From Cristatella mucedo (lineage: Eukaryota > Bryozoa > Phylactolaemata > Cristatellidae), in contig WPIO01000024.1 in NCBI GenBank assembly GCA_009760855.2, forward strand, positions 4,426,501 to 4,490,500: a stretch of 64,000 nt of DNA, written 5' to 3'. Below are positions 14,201 to 29,200 of this stretch, piece after piece. Each line of letters starts with the position of its first letter. Position 1 is the first letter of the stretch. The translations under genes were made by a program, and so were the position numbers. The notes under the pieces are model-generated. The model did not search any database, was not told the DNA's origin, and worked only from the letters and a program-made list of their open reading frames with translations.

Positions 14201-17200
14201 TACAGTAAACTCTTATTTTGGCTAGAAACCTAAACTGCTAAGTTTTTTCGATGACTGTTGGCAGCATTTTACAGTTATATGAATTTCATGGTTAACATGG
14301 ATGTATCAATTAATGTCATCGAGCTGTGAATGATTAGCATTGCTGAAAAATATTTCACAATGAACTTTACTTTATAGATACGACATTTATACCCTTGACT
14401 CTACTGGTGCCCGAATCTTCTCAACCGTTGGTAAGACAAGTAAAAAATAGTCAGTGATTTGGCCGTTGCAAAAAGAAATAAAAGGGACAATCTACCTATA
14501 CTAATTCACTAAGTACCATTTTTAAAGATTATCAAATAGGCAATATAAAACTAATACAACTTGTCTGGTTTGTAGTCAACTTTAACTTGGTAGGCCAGTC
14601 CAGAGTTAATTTTTTGAGCAACGTTTTTTGGCTTGTTGCTGCATCAGATATTAGACGAAGATTTTTTTCTGCTTTGTCGGGAGTTAATGAACGTAAGCGT
14701 TGCAAAGTTAAAATTAAGAGGGGTCATTCGATCTGAGCTTAACCGGTGTTTTATAATCTGAGAGGGCCTAAAGTGTATTTCATTAGTTTTGCCTCACGAT
14801 TAATTTTTTAGTTCCGTGCAAAACTTTAAAAAATCTCTATCAATTCTGTTCTGGAATATATTTCAGCAGCAGCTGCTGGAGGTTAACCCAATGCAACTGA
14901 TTCCCAGACCTTCAGTAAAGCCCATCTGTAGCTTGCTGGCGTTTACTACCTGATGTGATTAGCTACCTAGAGCTAGCCTCAGCAGCTTAGATAAGCACTG
15001 TGGGCTTTATTAATAGGGTTCTTTCACTGCATTACTAAGAGTTAGTTATCAATTAGTTCATTTTTAATTAAACCTAAAATCTTTCCGGCGCTGTAGAAAT
15101 TGCTTGGTCAAATTAACACTTTGCACTGCTTAAGACAAGTTAATTTTGCCTTTTAGAATGCTTTCTCCAGACGCCTGCTGAATCAGCCAAAGCGAGTTCA
15201 TATTTAAGCCTTTTAAGTTAATTAAGTATTTTATTTATTTGATTGTTACAAGATCTATAATACCAAGATTAAGAGCAAAATAGTTTACCACAACTATAGC
15301 GAATGCTGAAGAGACAGTATGGCAATTGATAGGTCAATGTGTGTTTAATTTCATAGCTCAAGTTGACACAAACACAGTTTTCACTGACCAAACTAAGATT
15401 GCTGAGACAATACACTTTTCAGAGGTTTTATCTTCTTGGTTTTCATAGTTCCAGAAAACGAATTCTGTTCCGCAAATCTTTGGCTAATAATATTAATACA
15501 TTTGTATTGCTCCCTCGGAGGACCGAATCTTTCCCAGCCACTTTACCGACGCTGTAAAGAAAGCATAACTCTTTTTCTGGCACCACTGAAACTGTAGCCA
15601 CGGTCTGTAAGTGATATATATTCCCCTTGATGCTCAGCTAAGTTTTCTTGTCGTAAGATTGTCTGGCTTACACTGGCTTCAATGTAATGACACTCAGTTG
15701 TACCTTTGATTTGATCCCTCCCAGCCTTCGAGCACCTCAAATTCTCTCAACTCACTAGCTGCATGCATTGATGACATCCGCACATGGATGGCAGCAAATT
15801 TTCTAAAACTTAACGATGATACAACTAACTTACTAGTTATGGGCAAACCCAGTGTGATCCAGAGATTGGAAAGGCTGACTCTCAAAATTGGCTCTGCCAG
15901 CATATCTCCTGTCGAATCAGCTCGGAATCTAGGTGTCATATTCCAAAGCGACCTCTCGTTAGACGACCATATCAGCTCCGCAGTCAAATCCGCCTATTAT
16001 CAGGTTTATAATATTGCTAAAATTCGGGCTTGTTTAGATAAAGATACCACGTCCAAGTTAGTTCATGAATTCGTGACATCCCGTCTCGACTTCTGCAACT
16101 CACTGCTTACTGGCCTACCAGCATGTGCGATCAGGCGATTGCAGCTTGTGCAAAACTCTGCAGCTAGGCTTGTCTGTCGAGAGCGTCGCAGTTGCCACAT
16201 TACTCCACTTCTCGCCGACCTGCACTGGCTACCAGTCAAAAAACGGATTGACTTCAAGGTTTTGTCGCTCACTTTTAGGTCCCTTCATTCTATGGCTCCA
16301 GCCTATCTGTCAGATATACTACCCCATCAGGCCAAGCATCGTACCACCCGCTTCTAGGAATCCAACAGTCTAGAAATACCTCATACAAACCTTAAATCAT
16401 TTGGAGATCGTGCATTTAGTTCATATGCTCCCAAAGCCTGGAACTCTCTCCCGACCTGCGTCAAAACATCCCTGACCTGACCACATTTAAAAGGAACCTA
16501 AAAACACACCTATTTAGGACAGCATTTAGTGGGTCCCTGTGATTCGTCTTTGATGTGCTTATGTGTGCTGACACTGTGCATGCTGCCACTAACCACATTT
16601 GCATGCTGAACCTGTGCATGTCACCCCTAACCATATTATTCACTTTGCTTGTTTTTCAAGCATGATTTTACTTACCATTCAATTGCATTTCCTTTTGCAG
16701 CAAATGTAAAGTGCCTAGAAAGAGATTAAGTTCTCTGAGGGCGCTTTATCAAGTGAATTATTATTATTATTATTATTATTAAGTCAACAGAGAATAGAGA
16801 AACCACAAAGGCTGCTACAGAACCTTACATATTAGATCAATTTCCAGTTGAATATGAGCCACATTTACACGGATTAGAAGTGTTATAACCAATGCAGTTC
16901 GTCCACTGACGACGAAATAAAGTTATATTTTACCGATGTCATTTTGTAAATTCAGATTAGCTACCTTGTCCCGTGAAAGACATACATTTTTCCATTGTGG
17001 CCAAGCACCTCCGGTCAGAAGAGTGTATATAATTTCACGCATATCTTAACATTTATTTGTTTTGCGTGTGTACTAAGCATGCCGAGCTTTCAAGCAATCT
17101 TGAAATTAATTACCAGGCTATTTTAGATACTCGTTAGAGATGCTTACCGAGTGCAACTATCCAGAGTAAGTCTCCGTGTATCATAACTTCAGCTTAACGT

Positions 17201-20200
17201 TTGATTATATTACTTGAAAGAAGATAGTGCTGCTATAAAGATTTATTTTGTATGTTACGAAGCTACCAAAATGGTTGGTCGCAAACTTGACGCAGTCTTT
17301 ATGCTGAGCACAGTGGTTGGTTATTTACCAGCCCTTTTCATTTTTGCGATGTGCGCATGTGTATTCAAATCTTGATAGAAAGCTTAGCTAGAAGTAGTAT
17401 TATACCTCTTTCCTCACCAGGTCTTGCTTATCTGAGTGCGGCATGTACGACCAGCAGTTTATCAATCATTGAGTTTGTAAATGATCTGACTGAAGGTTTA
17501 ATTCAAGCTCATGAACTTGGACACAGGTATGTGTTGCATTTTACATCACTGAGTTACTTCATCATTTCATAGTTGCAATTGAGAGGGGGTACTGATTTCA
17601 TTTTTAAAAGACCTCTTAAAATCACCTGTTTTATATGCAGCCTTGGTGCAAATCACGACGGAACCGGGAACACCTGCAACGTCAACGACCAGTATATCAT
17701 GGCACCTTCTGTTCCTCCATCCTCAGCTGCCAACTTTTATACTTTTTCCGCATGTACTCTTACTTCATTTAAGAACTACATAGGTTTCCTTGCAAGGTAA
17801 GAAATTATTTTATATTTATCTAGAAGTATTAAAGCTCTCATTTGCTTTTATATTATTACATCAAAGGATGACGCGATTTCCATATGTCAAGCATGCATTA
17901 TGATTTAGTAAACCCATTTTTGTGCTGCTGCCATGCAGAGGGACGCTAAATGAGTTCACTGAAGCAGAGATATGTCTTCAGTTGTCATGCACTAACAAAC
18001 CGATTAGGTGAAAATGCTTGACTTTTTATAATTATTTTAAAGAGCGCCATTTTCATGTGTTTCTTAAAAAGATAGGAGCAACAGTTTTTAATAAAACATC
18101 AAAAGTTACGCTACATTTATTTAAAGCTAAAAATATATTGGAAACCAAAGCTAGCTGCTGCAGTGATGATTTTTAATAAATTGGTTTTAGTGTGAGCCTT
18201 TAGTAGTTAAACAAAGTGGTTGAAAAGTTCAATAGCCATACATGGTGGGTTTCGCTTTTCTGATCTGGAAAAATGCTTTTTTTATGTTAAGATGAGACCC
18301 GGAATAAGTAAACTAGTAAGTACGTGAGATAATCGTCCAAAACGTTAGCAGCTCAGGCTTATCAAGATTAAAGATTTATAAGAGGTCGATAAATTTGGAA
18401 GCAGATAATCTGTGATTACATGAACCGTCCTTAAGTAAACTGAAAAAATAACCAAATCTTAATTTAGTTCTAAGCGATGACCAGTCAGGTCAGATCTGAG
18501 CTTCTGGAGTTATTGTGAGCACTTCTCCAGTGTAGGCTGAATGGTTGGAGAGCAAGACTATCATGACCTAGGCAATCAGCAGAAACCCCTTATGATTAAC
18601 ATAAAAATTCAAATCGCTAATACATTAAATGCATACTTCTTAAAATTATGTAACTTTCTTTTAATAAGTGGGACTTTGAACTTCCCATATGCTTCCGTAA
18701 TTTTGCAGCATTATGCTCAAAATTCTCTATGCGATGATAAATTAGGCAGTCAGTTCATTGGTTATATTTCTTTTGAACGTCTCTTAATTCATTCGGGTGC
18801 TTGAAGCCGTAACCTAACAAAATGCATTAAACAGTGAATGGTTGCCAATTTTGAGGAAATTCGTCACCGTGTTTGCCTTCAACGATACTAAGGATGATTG
18901 TCATTCTTTTGCATATGAACCCTCATATTTAAATCTCTTGCAAAGCAGTATACTGCGACTGCCAAATATGCCACGAGATATAGTTGACGATAACCTGTGG
19001 AGTTTCACAATTAATGGCGATGCAGTGAACGAATCCAAAAACCAAGCAGATGCTGTAAGAACAAGTTGTGTTTAACCTAATGCGTCATTTTCTTAAATTC
19101 GATATTTTTTATTTTGTTGCATCATGACGTAGCTCCTATGGGTTTGCTGGATAAGAAGTATAAGAGGAACAGAAAGTTAGTCACGATACATAACAGTCCA
19201 TAGCCTCATTCATTTGTATCCAGTTCGGATCCTTCTGAAACAGTGTAACCTCCTAGCTACAGTGCTCAAAACAGATTCTCCCAGCTGAAACATTTCCAGC
19301 TATTTGTGTGAGCATACAATAACTGAAAGTACTCAAATATATAAAAAAAATAAATAAAAAGGATTAAGTCTGTAAAATCATGTTTGATTGGGTTTTAGTC
19401 GTCTCAGAATTTTTTCTGTCAATTCGATGATCAATATTTTTTAGCCATTCCATGAACTGTTTGACGAATTCATTGCCGATATACAATGCGACAGAATGGA
19501 ACTTGGATATGAGTGTGCCACCAGGACAGCATTACTCGGCCAAAGACCAATGTCAGCGCATCTTTGGCATTGGTTATAAACCATGTGGAGTAAGTATTTA
19601 TCATATTGGTGTGGTCCACTTTCTATAACTTTTATGCATACTTGCATTCATACATGAGATAATCAATCTTTACTTGGCGTATGTAAGTTGCCTAGAAGGA
19701 GATTTTTTCCCTGAGGTAGCAGTAAATGCATGATTGATAACGTTGCTGCCATTGCTGTGATCATTGCTCAAACCCAAAACATCAATTAACAGGCAGTCAT
19801 ACAGTCGTCATGAAGCAACTCGTAGCCCTCCATTTGGTTCAACAATTTTTCTGGCCCTCGAATGCTAGCAGCACTCTTCGTAACTATCTTTGCTTAGAAC
19901 ATAACATAGCCATCTCTTTTCTTGGAGCCGTACCTAGGTGTCCCCTCTTTGTGAGCCGTTTCTTCACTCTTCTCATCGAACAGCACTTAGTCAGCAACTC
20001 CCTTCTAGCGCCACTGAGTCTGCTCTTCAAAAGCAGCATTCAGTCCGCACTTCAACAAGTGTGACTAGCTCTACCTTCCATATGGACAGCACCGAGCCAG
20101 TCATTTAATCAGACTGCGATCAGCTGCCACTCGTTTCAAGAGAGACCTTAATTCATTCTCTTTGAAAGACGCTTCGTCAGCTCTAAAACAAACGATGCCG

Positions 20201-23200
20201 ACCAGCTTTTTACTATTGCATTTAGAGTGTCACTGAAGAATTTATCAGCTAAACTTGAGAATGCGAATAGCCACATTAACCGACTGATGAATGGCTCACA
20301 GCCTCCTCGAGGGATTGCACTCAGCCAAAATGCCAATCTTACTGACCTAGAGTCACTTCTGATTGAGCTTTGAACACTGTGATTGTAGTTCTTCTGGCTA
20401 ACCTTTATTTTAAGAAATTATCATTGGGTTTGTATACTAGAATATGAGAATGAATAGCAGCAGTTTCATTACATCAAGCTCACTTCCAGCTTGTATAAAT
20501 GTATCAGTACAGTAATGTACTAGTAATACAGTACAAGGAAGGCTAGCTCCAAAGACAGCTAATGGCCCTTAAGTGAATGGCAACAGTGAGTAGATGTTTG
20601 ATGAGACTAGGGCTATTGGTAGGCTTTATTAATTTAAAGGAAAGAGTACTGTGTCAGTTATACTGTATCTCCTTCGTAAATGTCTCCTATCTCTTCGGGC
20701 AGCAATACCAATATCAGATGCATTACAGTCTGGGTAGGTAAAAACTATGCTACTTTAAACCTCTTCTTTTACACCACTTCATCGAGTTGAAATTCGCCTA
20801 ACTCATTAGAATTAACTCCGAGCATACAACTATTTAAAGCAATTCATATGTTTATGTAAAAATATGAGCCATATATAAAGTGACATATTCTCACAAAGGC
20901 TCCAAACAGTAGATTTTTCCAAATGGCTAAAGGCTCCAGACTTACTATTTAGCTACGTTCTGAATGGAAACACTCGGATGCGTTTGCGACGACATCACTA
21001 TTGTTATCTTATGTAGTTTAATCTTATTTTTCTAATCACGTTTTCCTTAAATATTAGCTGATAAACACCCACATTTGCATAGAAGCAGGAGAGTATTAAT
21101 AGCTATGACCATTGCTTGTTAAGGGCCTCTCATTTCGCCTGGGCATCACTAGCACTACTCTGCAGTGGTTCAGTTCCTATCTCAGTGGGAGACTCCAGAG
21201 TTGTAATGTGAATTGAAAAAGGTCATCCAAGAAACCCCTGAAATATGAGGCACTGCAGGGCTTCGTGCTTGGTCTAGTTCTTTTCACGGTTTATACTCTT
21301 CCTCTTGTCAATACGATTGACAAGCACAATCTATCCTTGGCCTTTATGGCGATGACGATTAGCTGTACCTTTGCTTTGCTCCCTCCTACCTCTCCAGCAG
21401 TTCGAACTCTCTAAGCTCACTTGCTACATGAATAGAAGACATCCACACGTGGACGACAGCAAGTTTTCTAAGTTTGAATGATGATAAAACCAACTTATTG
21501 CTTATGAGTAAACCAAGTGTGATTCAGAAATCCAAAAGGCTAACGATCAAAATTGGCTCACACAGTATACTGCATGTTCGATCTGCACGAAATCAAGGTT
21601 TCATGTTTAAAGTGACTGTTTACTAGACCCTATCAGCTCCACAGTTAAGACTGTCTACTTTCAGCTACATAACATGGCTAAAAATCGGGCTCGATTAGAC
21701 AGGGTGCCTCATATAAATTTGTTCATGCATTTGTGGCATCCGTCTTGACTTCTGCAACTCACAGCTTGATGGCCTAACGTTCTGTGCACTCAGAATCTTG
21801 CATCTGATACATAGTTCTGTAGCAAAGCTTCTTTGTCGTGAGAATCGCAGTTTCCATATCACGCCACTTCTTTGCGACCTGCACTGGGTCACAGTTAAGT
21901 AATGCATATACTTGAAGTTTTTGTCACCGACTTTCAGGTTCCTCCATTCTTTGGCTTCAGCATACCTATCATATCTAATCCACAATCAGGCTATGCACTG
22001 TTACACCAATTTTTCGGAATCTGTTTACCTCTACCTCGTATAAACCTCAAATCATCTGAAGCCCATGCATTTAATTCTTATGCCCCAAAGCATGGAACTC
22101 ACTCAAGACCTGCATCACATCCACTGACTCGTCATAATTTTAAAAGAAACTAAAAACCGATTGATTTCAAACAGCACTCGGTTGGTCCAAGTGGTTCCTC
22201 CTTTACGTGCTTATAGTTCTAGCACTGTTGCATGCTGCCAGTAAATGCACTTGCATGCTGATCCTGTATATGTCACCCCTAATCATGTTATTCATGTTGC
22301 TTATCGAGCATGATATTACTCACCATTCAATCGTGTTTCCCTGTACAGCAAATGTAAAGTGCCTTGAAAGAGGTTGAGTTCTTTGAGGGCGCTTTATCAA
22401 GTGCATTATTTTTATTAATAGTATTCATGTTTTTCCTCAAACATGATATTACTCATAATTCAATCTCATTTCCCTTGCAGCAAATATAAGGCACCTAGAA
22501 AGAGATTGAGTTCTCTGAGGGCGCTTTAACAAGTGCATTGCTATTATATTATTACTACTGTATAAGATTTTCATCACATGTAGTCCTGTACATCAAGTTT
22601 CTGATTGCAGGGAAAAAAATTTCATCTGAGCCAAGTTAGATGTTAATGTATTTAAGCTAATACCAGGATTGATAATCATTAGTACCTATATCCCCCGAGC
22701 TTGTTACATTCAGGTCACTATTGATGTAGTCCTAAAGCTCGTATCTCAATCAAAGAAGACAACAAGTCCACTGGACCCTATTCCCACTGTCCTGCTCCTA
22801 CGTTGCATTGATCTGCTGCTGCCATGCATAACCAACATCATTAATATGTCATTAGCCTCAGGTCAGGTCCCAGCACCTTTCAAAAAAGCTGTAGTCAGGC
22901 CACTTCTCAAGAAAGCTACACTAGACCAAGAGAACTTAAGCAACTACCGCCCAGTCTCCCTTCTACCATTCCTATCAAAGACACTGGAACGGGTCGTGGC
23001 AGACCAGCTGAACTGGTATATCGAAACCTCACACCTTGCTAGTAAGTTCCAGTCTGGCTTTAGAGCTAATCACTCCACAGAGTCAGAATTGCTTCGGGTA
23101 TACAACGACCTACTTAGGAATGCAGACATGGGTAGATTGTCTCTTCTTGTTTTGCTCGATCTTTCGGCAGCTTTTGATACCATCGATCACAAAGTACTTC

Positions 23201-26200
23201 TAGAGCGCCTCTCATCTCGCCTGGGCATCACTGGCACTGCTCTGCAGTGGTTCAGGTCCTATCTCAGTGGGAGACTCCAGAGTGTTGACGTGAATGGACA
23301 AAGATCATCTGAAGTACCTCTAAAATATGGAGTACCTCAGGGCTCTGTGCTAGGTCCGGTCCTTTTCACCATTTATACTCTCCCTCTCGCTGCTGTGATT
23401 GCCAAGCACAATCTAGGCTTTCACTTCTATGCGGATGACACTCAGTTGTACCTTTGCTTTGATCCCTCCCAGCCTTCGAGCACCTCAAATTCTCTCAACT
23501 CACTTGCTGCATGCATTGATGACATCCGCATATGGATGGCAGCAAATTTTCTACAACTTAACGATGATAAAACTAACTTACTAGTTAGGGGCAAACCTAG
23601 TGTTATTCAGAAATTGGAAATGCTGACTTTCAAAATTGGCTCTGCCAGCATATCTCCAGTTGCATCAGCTCGAAATCTAGGTGTCATATTCCAAAGCGAC
23701 CTCTCGCTAGACGACCACATCAGCTCCACAGTCAAATCAGCCTATTTTCAGCTTCATAACATTGCTAAAATTAGGGCTTGTTGAGATAAGGATACCACTT
23801 CCAAGTTGGTCCATGCATTCGTGACATCTCGTCTCGACTTCTGCAGCTCACTGCTTACTGGCCTACCAGCATGTGCGATCAGGTGATTGCAGCTGGTGCA
23901 AAACTCTGCAGCTAGGCTTGTCTATCGTGAGCGTCGCAGTTGCCACATTACTCCACTTCTCGCCGACCTGCACTGGTTACCAGTCAAGCCACGGATTGAC
24001 TTCAAGGTTTTGTCGCTCACTTTTAGGTCTCTTCATTCTATGGCTCCAGCCTATCTTTCAGATATACTACCCCATCAGGCAAAGCATCGTACCACTCGCT
24101 TTTCGGAATCCAACAGTCTGGAAATACCTCGTACAAACCTTAAATCCTTTGGAGACCGTGCATTTAGCTCGTATGCTCCCACAGCCTGGAACTCCCTCCC
24201 GACCTGCATCAGAACATCCCCTGACCTGACCACATTTAAAAGAAACTTAAAAACATACCTATTTAGGACAGCATTTAGTGGGTCCTTGTGATTCGTCCTC
24301 GATGTGCTTATGTGTGCTGACACTGTTCATGCTGCCACTAACCACATTTGCATGCTGACCCAGTGCATGTAACCCCTAACCATGTTATTCATTTTGTTTG
24401 TTTTTCAAGCATGATTTTACTTACTATTCTATTGCGTATCACTTTGCAGCAAATGTAAAGTGCCTAGAAAGAGATTAAGTTCTCTGAGGGTGCTTTATCA
24501 AGTGCAATATTATTATTATATTATTATTCAGCTCATAGGTTATTTTACAACTATCTTAAAAATAATACTTGAGCGATTTCCAAATTAGGTCGTTTGTTAC
24601 GAAACATGATAGTTTGACAAAAATTAGATGTCATGCTAAGGACCCCAGCTTATGCCTACGTCATAGCTAAGTAAATCCAGTCAACTGTGATATTTAATAT
24701 TATGCCATGTCAATAAGTATTAGGGTACTTAAAAGCTTTATTTAGATAGGCATTTCACAAGCTATATCAATTTAGCTGGGCTTTTGCAGAATTTTCAACC
24801 TTCTTTAGCCTTGCAATTTAATTGTTTAAGTGCGAAAATATTGACCTGACATCATGTTTGCGATTATGACTAATATTTTTGGCCTGCCTTTTCGCAAGGG
24901 AGTTACATATGGGAGCACTATATGTTCACAACTGTGGTGCTACAGCAATACTCAGTCATCACTTGCATGTTACAACTCAGGAAGCGACGTCACAGCTTTG
25001 GATGGAACCACCTGTGGAAATATGAAGGTCGGTTCAGTACAATAGTCAGTCAACTTACTTCTCTGATAGTAATTAGAACCTATTTATATGATATACTTTG
25101 CAGTGGTGCAACAGAGGACAGTGCATTTCGAATTCATCGGCACCTCCTGCTTCTGGTAAGGTCGCCTGGCTGGCTATAAGAACGTTCTGAAATGACACTA
25201 GATGCATGCATCGTAAAACTGTCCATGGCTATGCTCAATGCCACTCTGTAATGCGAAATATTCCCAAAAAATATTTTATCTTCTATCAAAACTATGCGTT
25301 ATAAACCAAATAATGAGCACTGCGTATGAGTTGCACCCTATTGATCTTTAAAGAAAGAACGGTTTTGAGATGTAAGTCTTAGTGATAATCAATTGGGGAA
25401 ACAATTATGGCAGCTTATTTTTTTAACCTTCTAATGAATTTATGTGCGTCCACCAAGAGTCCTCGTTGTGTTTTTGTTCTTATTTTGGTCTAATTTGCAA
25501 GGTTTTAACATACCTTTCCTAGCCTGGTCCCCTGAAAATGCTTTTCTATCCATCAGAGAAAGGTAGGGCCACAACATAAATTACCATAGAGGATATGAAA
25601 TTCTGCTGTATAATTTTTTCATGGGATGGGTGCCAGTTTGAATCTAATAGTTATAATTATACTGCTTAATCACTGTAGGTCATCACACCTATGTGCATTA
25701 TGTCATGTTAATCCGTTTGGTAATGTTAGTCGTATGGCCTGAATGTCTGTATTCTCTGAATAAGGCTGGACCGCGTGGGGTATTTATGTGTCCCACATTT
25801 ACCCATACAAACTACACGTCTTTGATTATTAGCTGCTTTCTATTATTTACTCTTACGATTCTTCTGCTACACTGTAGTGTCATATTGGACTCCTACCTAA
25901 AACACATTTATTCGGCACAGGTATTATCACTTAAGTTTTGCTTTTGTCCTTAGTCATTTGATGGATCGACCCATTAGGGATTTGTTTCTTCTATAGTTTG
26001 CAGCTATAGAAATAGAAAGCAACTCCTGTTCTGAACTTTGTGAGCTACAGTTTAAGTTATCATTGACTATTATATTTATAGTATTACATTTACTATTAAA
26101 GTCGGTTAAAAATTCTTTATCGCAACAGTTGTAGCCATTTAATTTTTAAACTGTAAACATGGTTGCGACCTCAGCTAGCTTGGCTTAATCGCAAGAACTT

Positions 26201-29200
26201 ATAACCAGCAATGACCTATGCGGCATCATCTACTAATATCATATGCTTGTAACCCAACTAATGTGGCATCATTCAAGCATGGAGCCAGTTCACTTACTGC
26301 TATTAGCAGTGCCGATAGCAAGCTGCTCAACGTGATAAGCAGCTGTTGATATTCAAGTATATTAACTAAGTTTCAGACCTATGTTTGCAGTTAGGGATTT
26401 CGGATTTTGGTTTCGGAATCAAGGGCCTACATATGTTTTCACATAGCAGTTGATGGTTTAGTAATTAGCCTATATTGGGTTTGGGGTAAGTTTAGTGAGA
26501 ATATGTTAGCAGAAAATTTATCTCAAAACATTCATTTCGATAGAAACATAAATGAAAGATTCCGACCATGTAAAACAGTCTGCTATGGGCACTTTTTCAC
26601 TGGAGAAAACGAGTTCCCCACTGAGCATAATCAATGCCTCATCAGCTCAGTAAGCTGGTTTCGTGAATTCTATTGCTTTCCAATTACGGCCCGGTGTACC
26701 TAGAGTAAGTGCTGTTAAACTCTGTATCTAGCGATATTTATAGCATTTCTACACTGATTTAGCCATTCTTGATTCGTTCTGTACTTAAATTACTCATGTC
26801 CTGAAAATTGAGTGTTGTGCTACTGCGAAATGCTGTATTTCAGTATTATTGGTCTTCACTAGCAAAGAAGAAACTTGCTATCTGTCTATTACTTTAAGAT
26901 CTTGCATAGCTCAAAAATCCTTTTTAATGCCTCGTGCTGAGTTCGCCAGTACATATCATTTAATGTTTATGACATCCCTACGTCTCGTCATATTAAGTCA
27001 AAGTAATGTGATTGAATTTGCTCTTTGCGTACTCTGCAAGCGTTCTGTGACAGGTTTTTTAATAGGACATTATCTCTTCCTCGTTTATTTGCATAGGAGC
27101 GATGTGCAAGATATATTCAATGCTATATTGGCTTTTGATCCCTTCAAGCTTTCTATCTTTAGCAATGATTTTATCTATTTTTTTACTTAATATTAATAAA
27201 CTTTTATGGTTTTACCGATGCATGAGAAACGCTGAGCTATCTACGTTGTTCTTTAAGACTTCTACAAGTTATTATCATCTTTCAAATCCATGTATATTTG
27301 TAACGCCGAAGGCTCGGCAGAGTAGGCTTAACCTACTGCTTACCTAGCGGTGTAACCTACCGCCCAATGCCGTTCGGTGCGCGCCTACGAGCAATAGGCA
27401 GGCCGCCACGAAGCAACCGTTTCTGGCGCTGACCTGCTTACCGTTACTAAAGGGGGTCTAGAGTCCGCGGCGTGAATTGGAAAGCGAGACTCACAAATTG
27501 GGGATTTTACTGAGCTTTATTTGCAAGCGCACAAAGTCGCTGTGCTTCTAGCTCAGTTTTATCTCCAGGGTCCTCTCACACTCTCAAAAGCATAAACACT
27601 GCTACTAAGGGAATACGTCCCCGAACTTGGGCTAGCTAAGTCTATTGTGGGGAACGACCCAAATAAGACGAGGAGCCTGAACAGGAGCTTTGACCCTGAC
27701 TGGAGAACTAGGGCTCCGCTTCCAACTTAACTGTTGGAATACCATAGGCACTACACAAAGCACTCTTTCGGGGGAAATACGTCCCTGCACTTATGTTACT
27801 TGCGTCCATAGTGGGAATGACCCAAATAGATGGGGCCCAGAACGGAGCTAAGACCTTGACTGGAGAACTAGGGCTCAGCTTTCACCTTAACGACAGGAGT
27901 TCCTCACACAACACCTCAAGCACTCTTGCTGAGGACACACTTCTCGTCGCTTAGGCTACCTGCGTCTCTAAGAGGGAACGGCCAAATAGATGAAGGATCC
28001 CAGACCAACGGAATATCTTACCCACCACACCAACTACGTCTAGCTCACACCAACTAATCCCTATGCCGAGACCGCGTGCGAGCTCACACTCACAAAACAC
28101 AAAAGAAGCACAAAATGCTAGCTCGGGCACGATACGACCGTATTCGGTGGAGTCCGCCGAATCCTCCTAGCACAGTCTCGTCCTGTTCCGTCAATCGCCG
28201 GAGAACAGCCCGCCCTCCTCCCACGCTTTCAGAGAAACGAGTCCTATGGCGTCGAAGCGAAGCCGAAGAGCGAGAGCAGGAGCCGAACAAAAGACCAAGA
28301 GCAAGTGTTGCTAGACTCTTAAATACCTTGCTGAGACAATGGAGCAAGAGCTTAGTGGTATTGGGCCCGACACCGTGGCCCATTATGGTAAGGAATTAGA
28401 AGCATTACTAGGCCGAATAGGTTCCAGACGATTCTTTTTGGACGGAGTTATGGCTGAGGTTGACAGGCCAGCCAGCATCGACCAGCAACCCCCAGCGGGT
28501 ATCAAACCAATTCTAAAGGCCGAATCGCCACCGCGGGTCTCAGAGCTTCCTGGCTCCCTCTTAAGCTCTTGCTCTCCAACCAAACTGGAGCTTCTAGCTG
28601 GCTCACTGCTCCAGGGCAAACGAGTTCTTGCCCGCAGCCGAGAAGCTCCGGTTCGAGCACAAATTAAGTCAACGCCAGCAAGGCACTACATATTAGTACA
28701 ACTAATACAAGACACCATTACTCATTATCTTGTGGAGGTTTATTATGTCAGAAATTCACGTCAAATATAACTACGTATATCGGTTTAACAATCGCATCTG
28801 CAATTAGACAGGCAAAATGCTATCAACGATTTAAACGTACTGAAATGAATACTAATCTAATGCTTAAGCTAGCTTCAACAGTAGTAGTAAAAACGAGACA
28901 CATACGCGCTTCCAAAACGGGAATATATTGGCACAACTTTAGCATTAATAACATTTATTACTGCATGCAAGGGACCACCAGAGACTTGTTAGGGACCATC
29001 AAAGATGGATAATTGTGTGATCTTACCTAATCAGACAACACCAGGTCATTTTGACCTGCAAGTTTCAAGAATATTTACCGTTCAACTGAACAATGTGAAT
29101 CGGAATGCATCCTGCTACGAATCCAGTTGCTAGGAACCGCAACGATAATAATATAGCGCCTTAGGAGAGCACTGTCCAAAAATCTTTAATGGAAAGAACA

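Noticed and set aside
24075..24323. 82-codon minus frame, also seen at 62078-62326 on plus
   Set aside because: Antisense shadow of the LINE B ORF2 C-terminus; useful only as a similarity marker.
26407..27190. Two frames of 98 and 113 codons
   Set aside because: No domain, poor composition, and no splice pair that fits the phase-1 intron they lie in.
28076..28770. Overlapping open frames on both strands (107, 143, 97 and 78 codons) in the GC-rich block
   Set aside because: They lie inside the inferred LTR, occur on both strands as GC-rich DNA allows, and the 143-codon frame runs past the LTR boundary into host sequence. No gag or other domain is recognisable.
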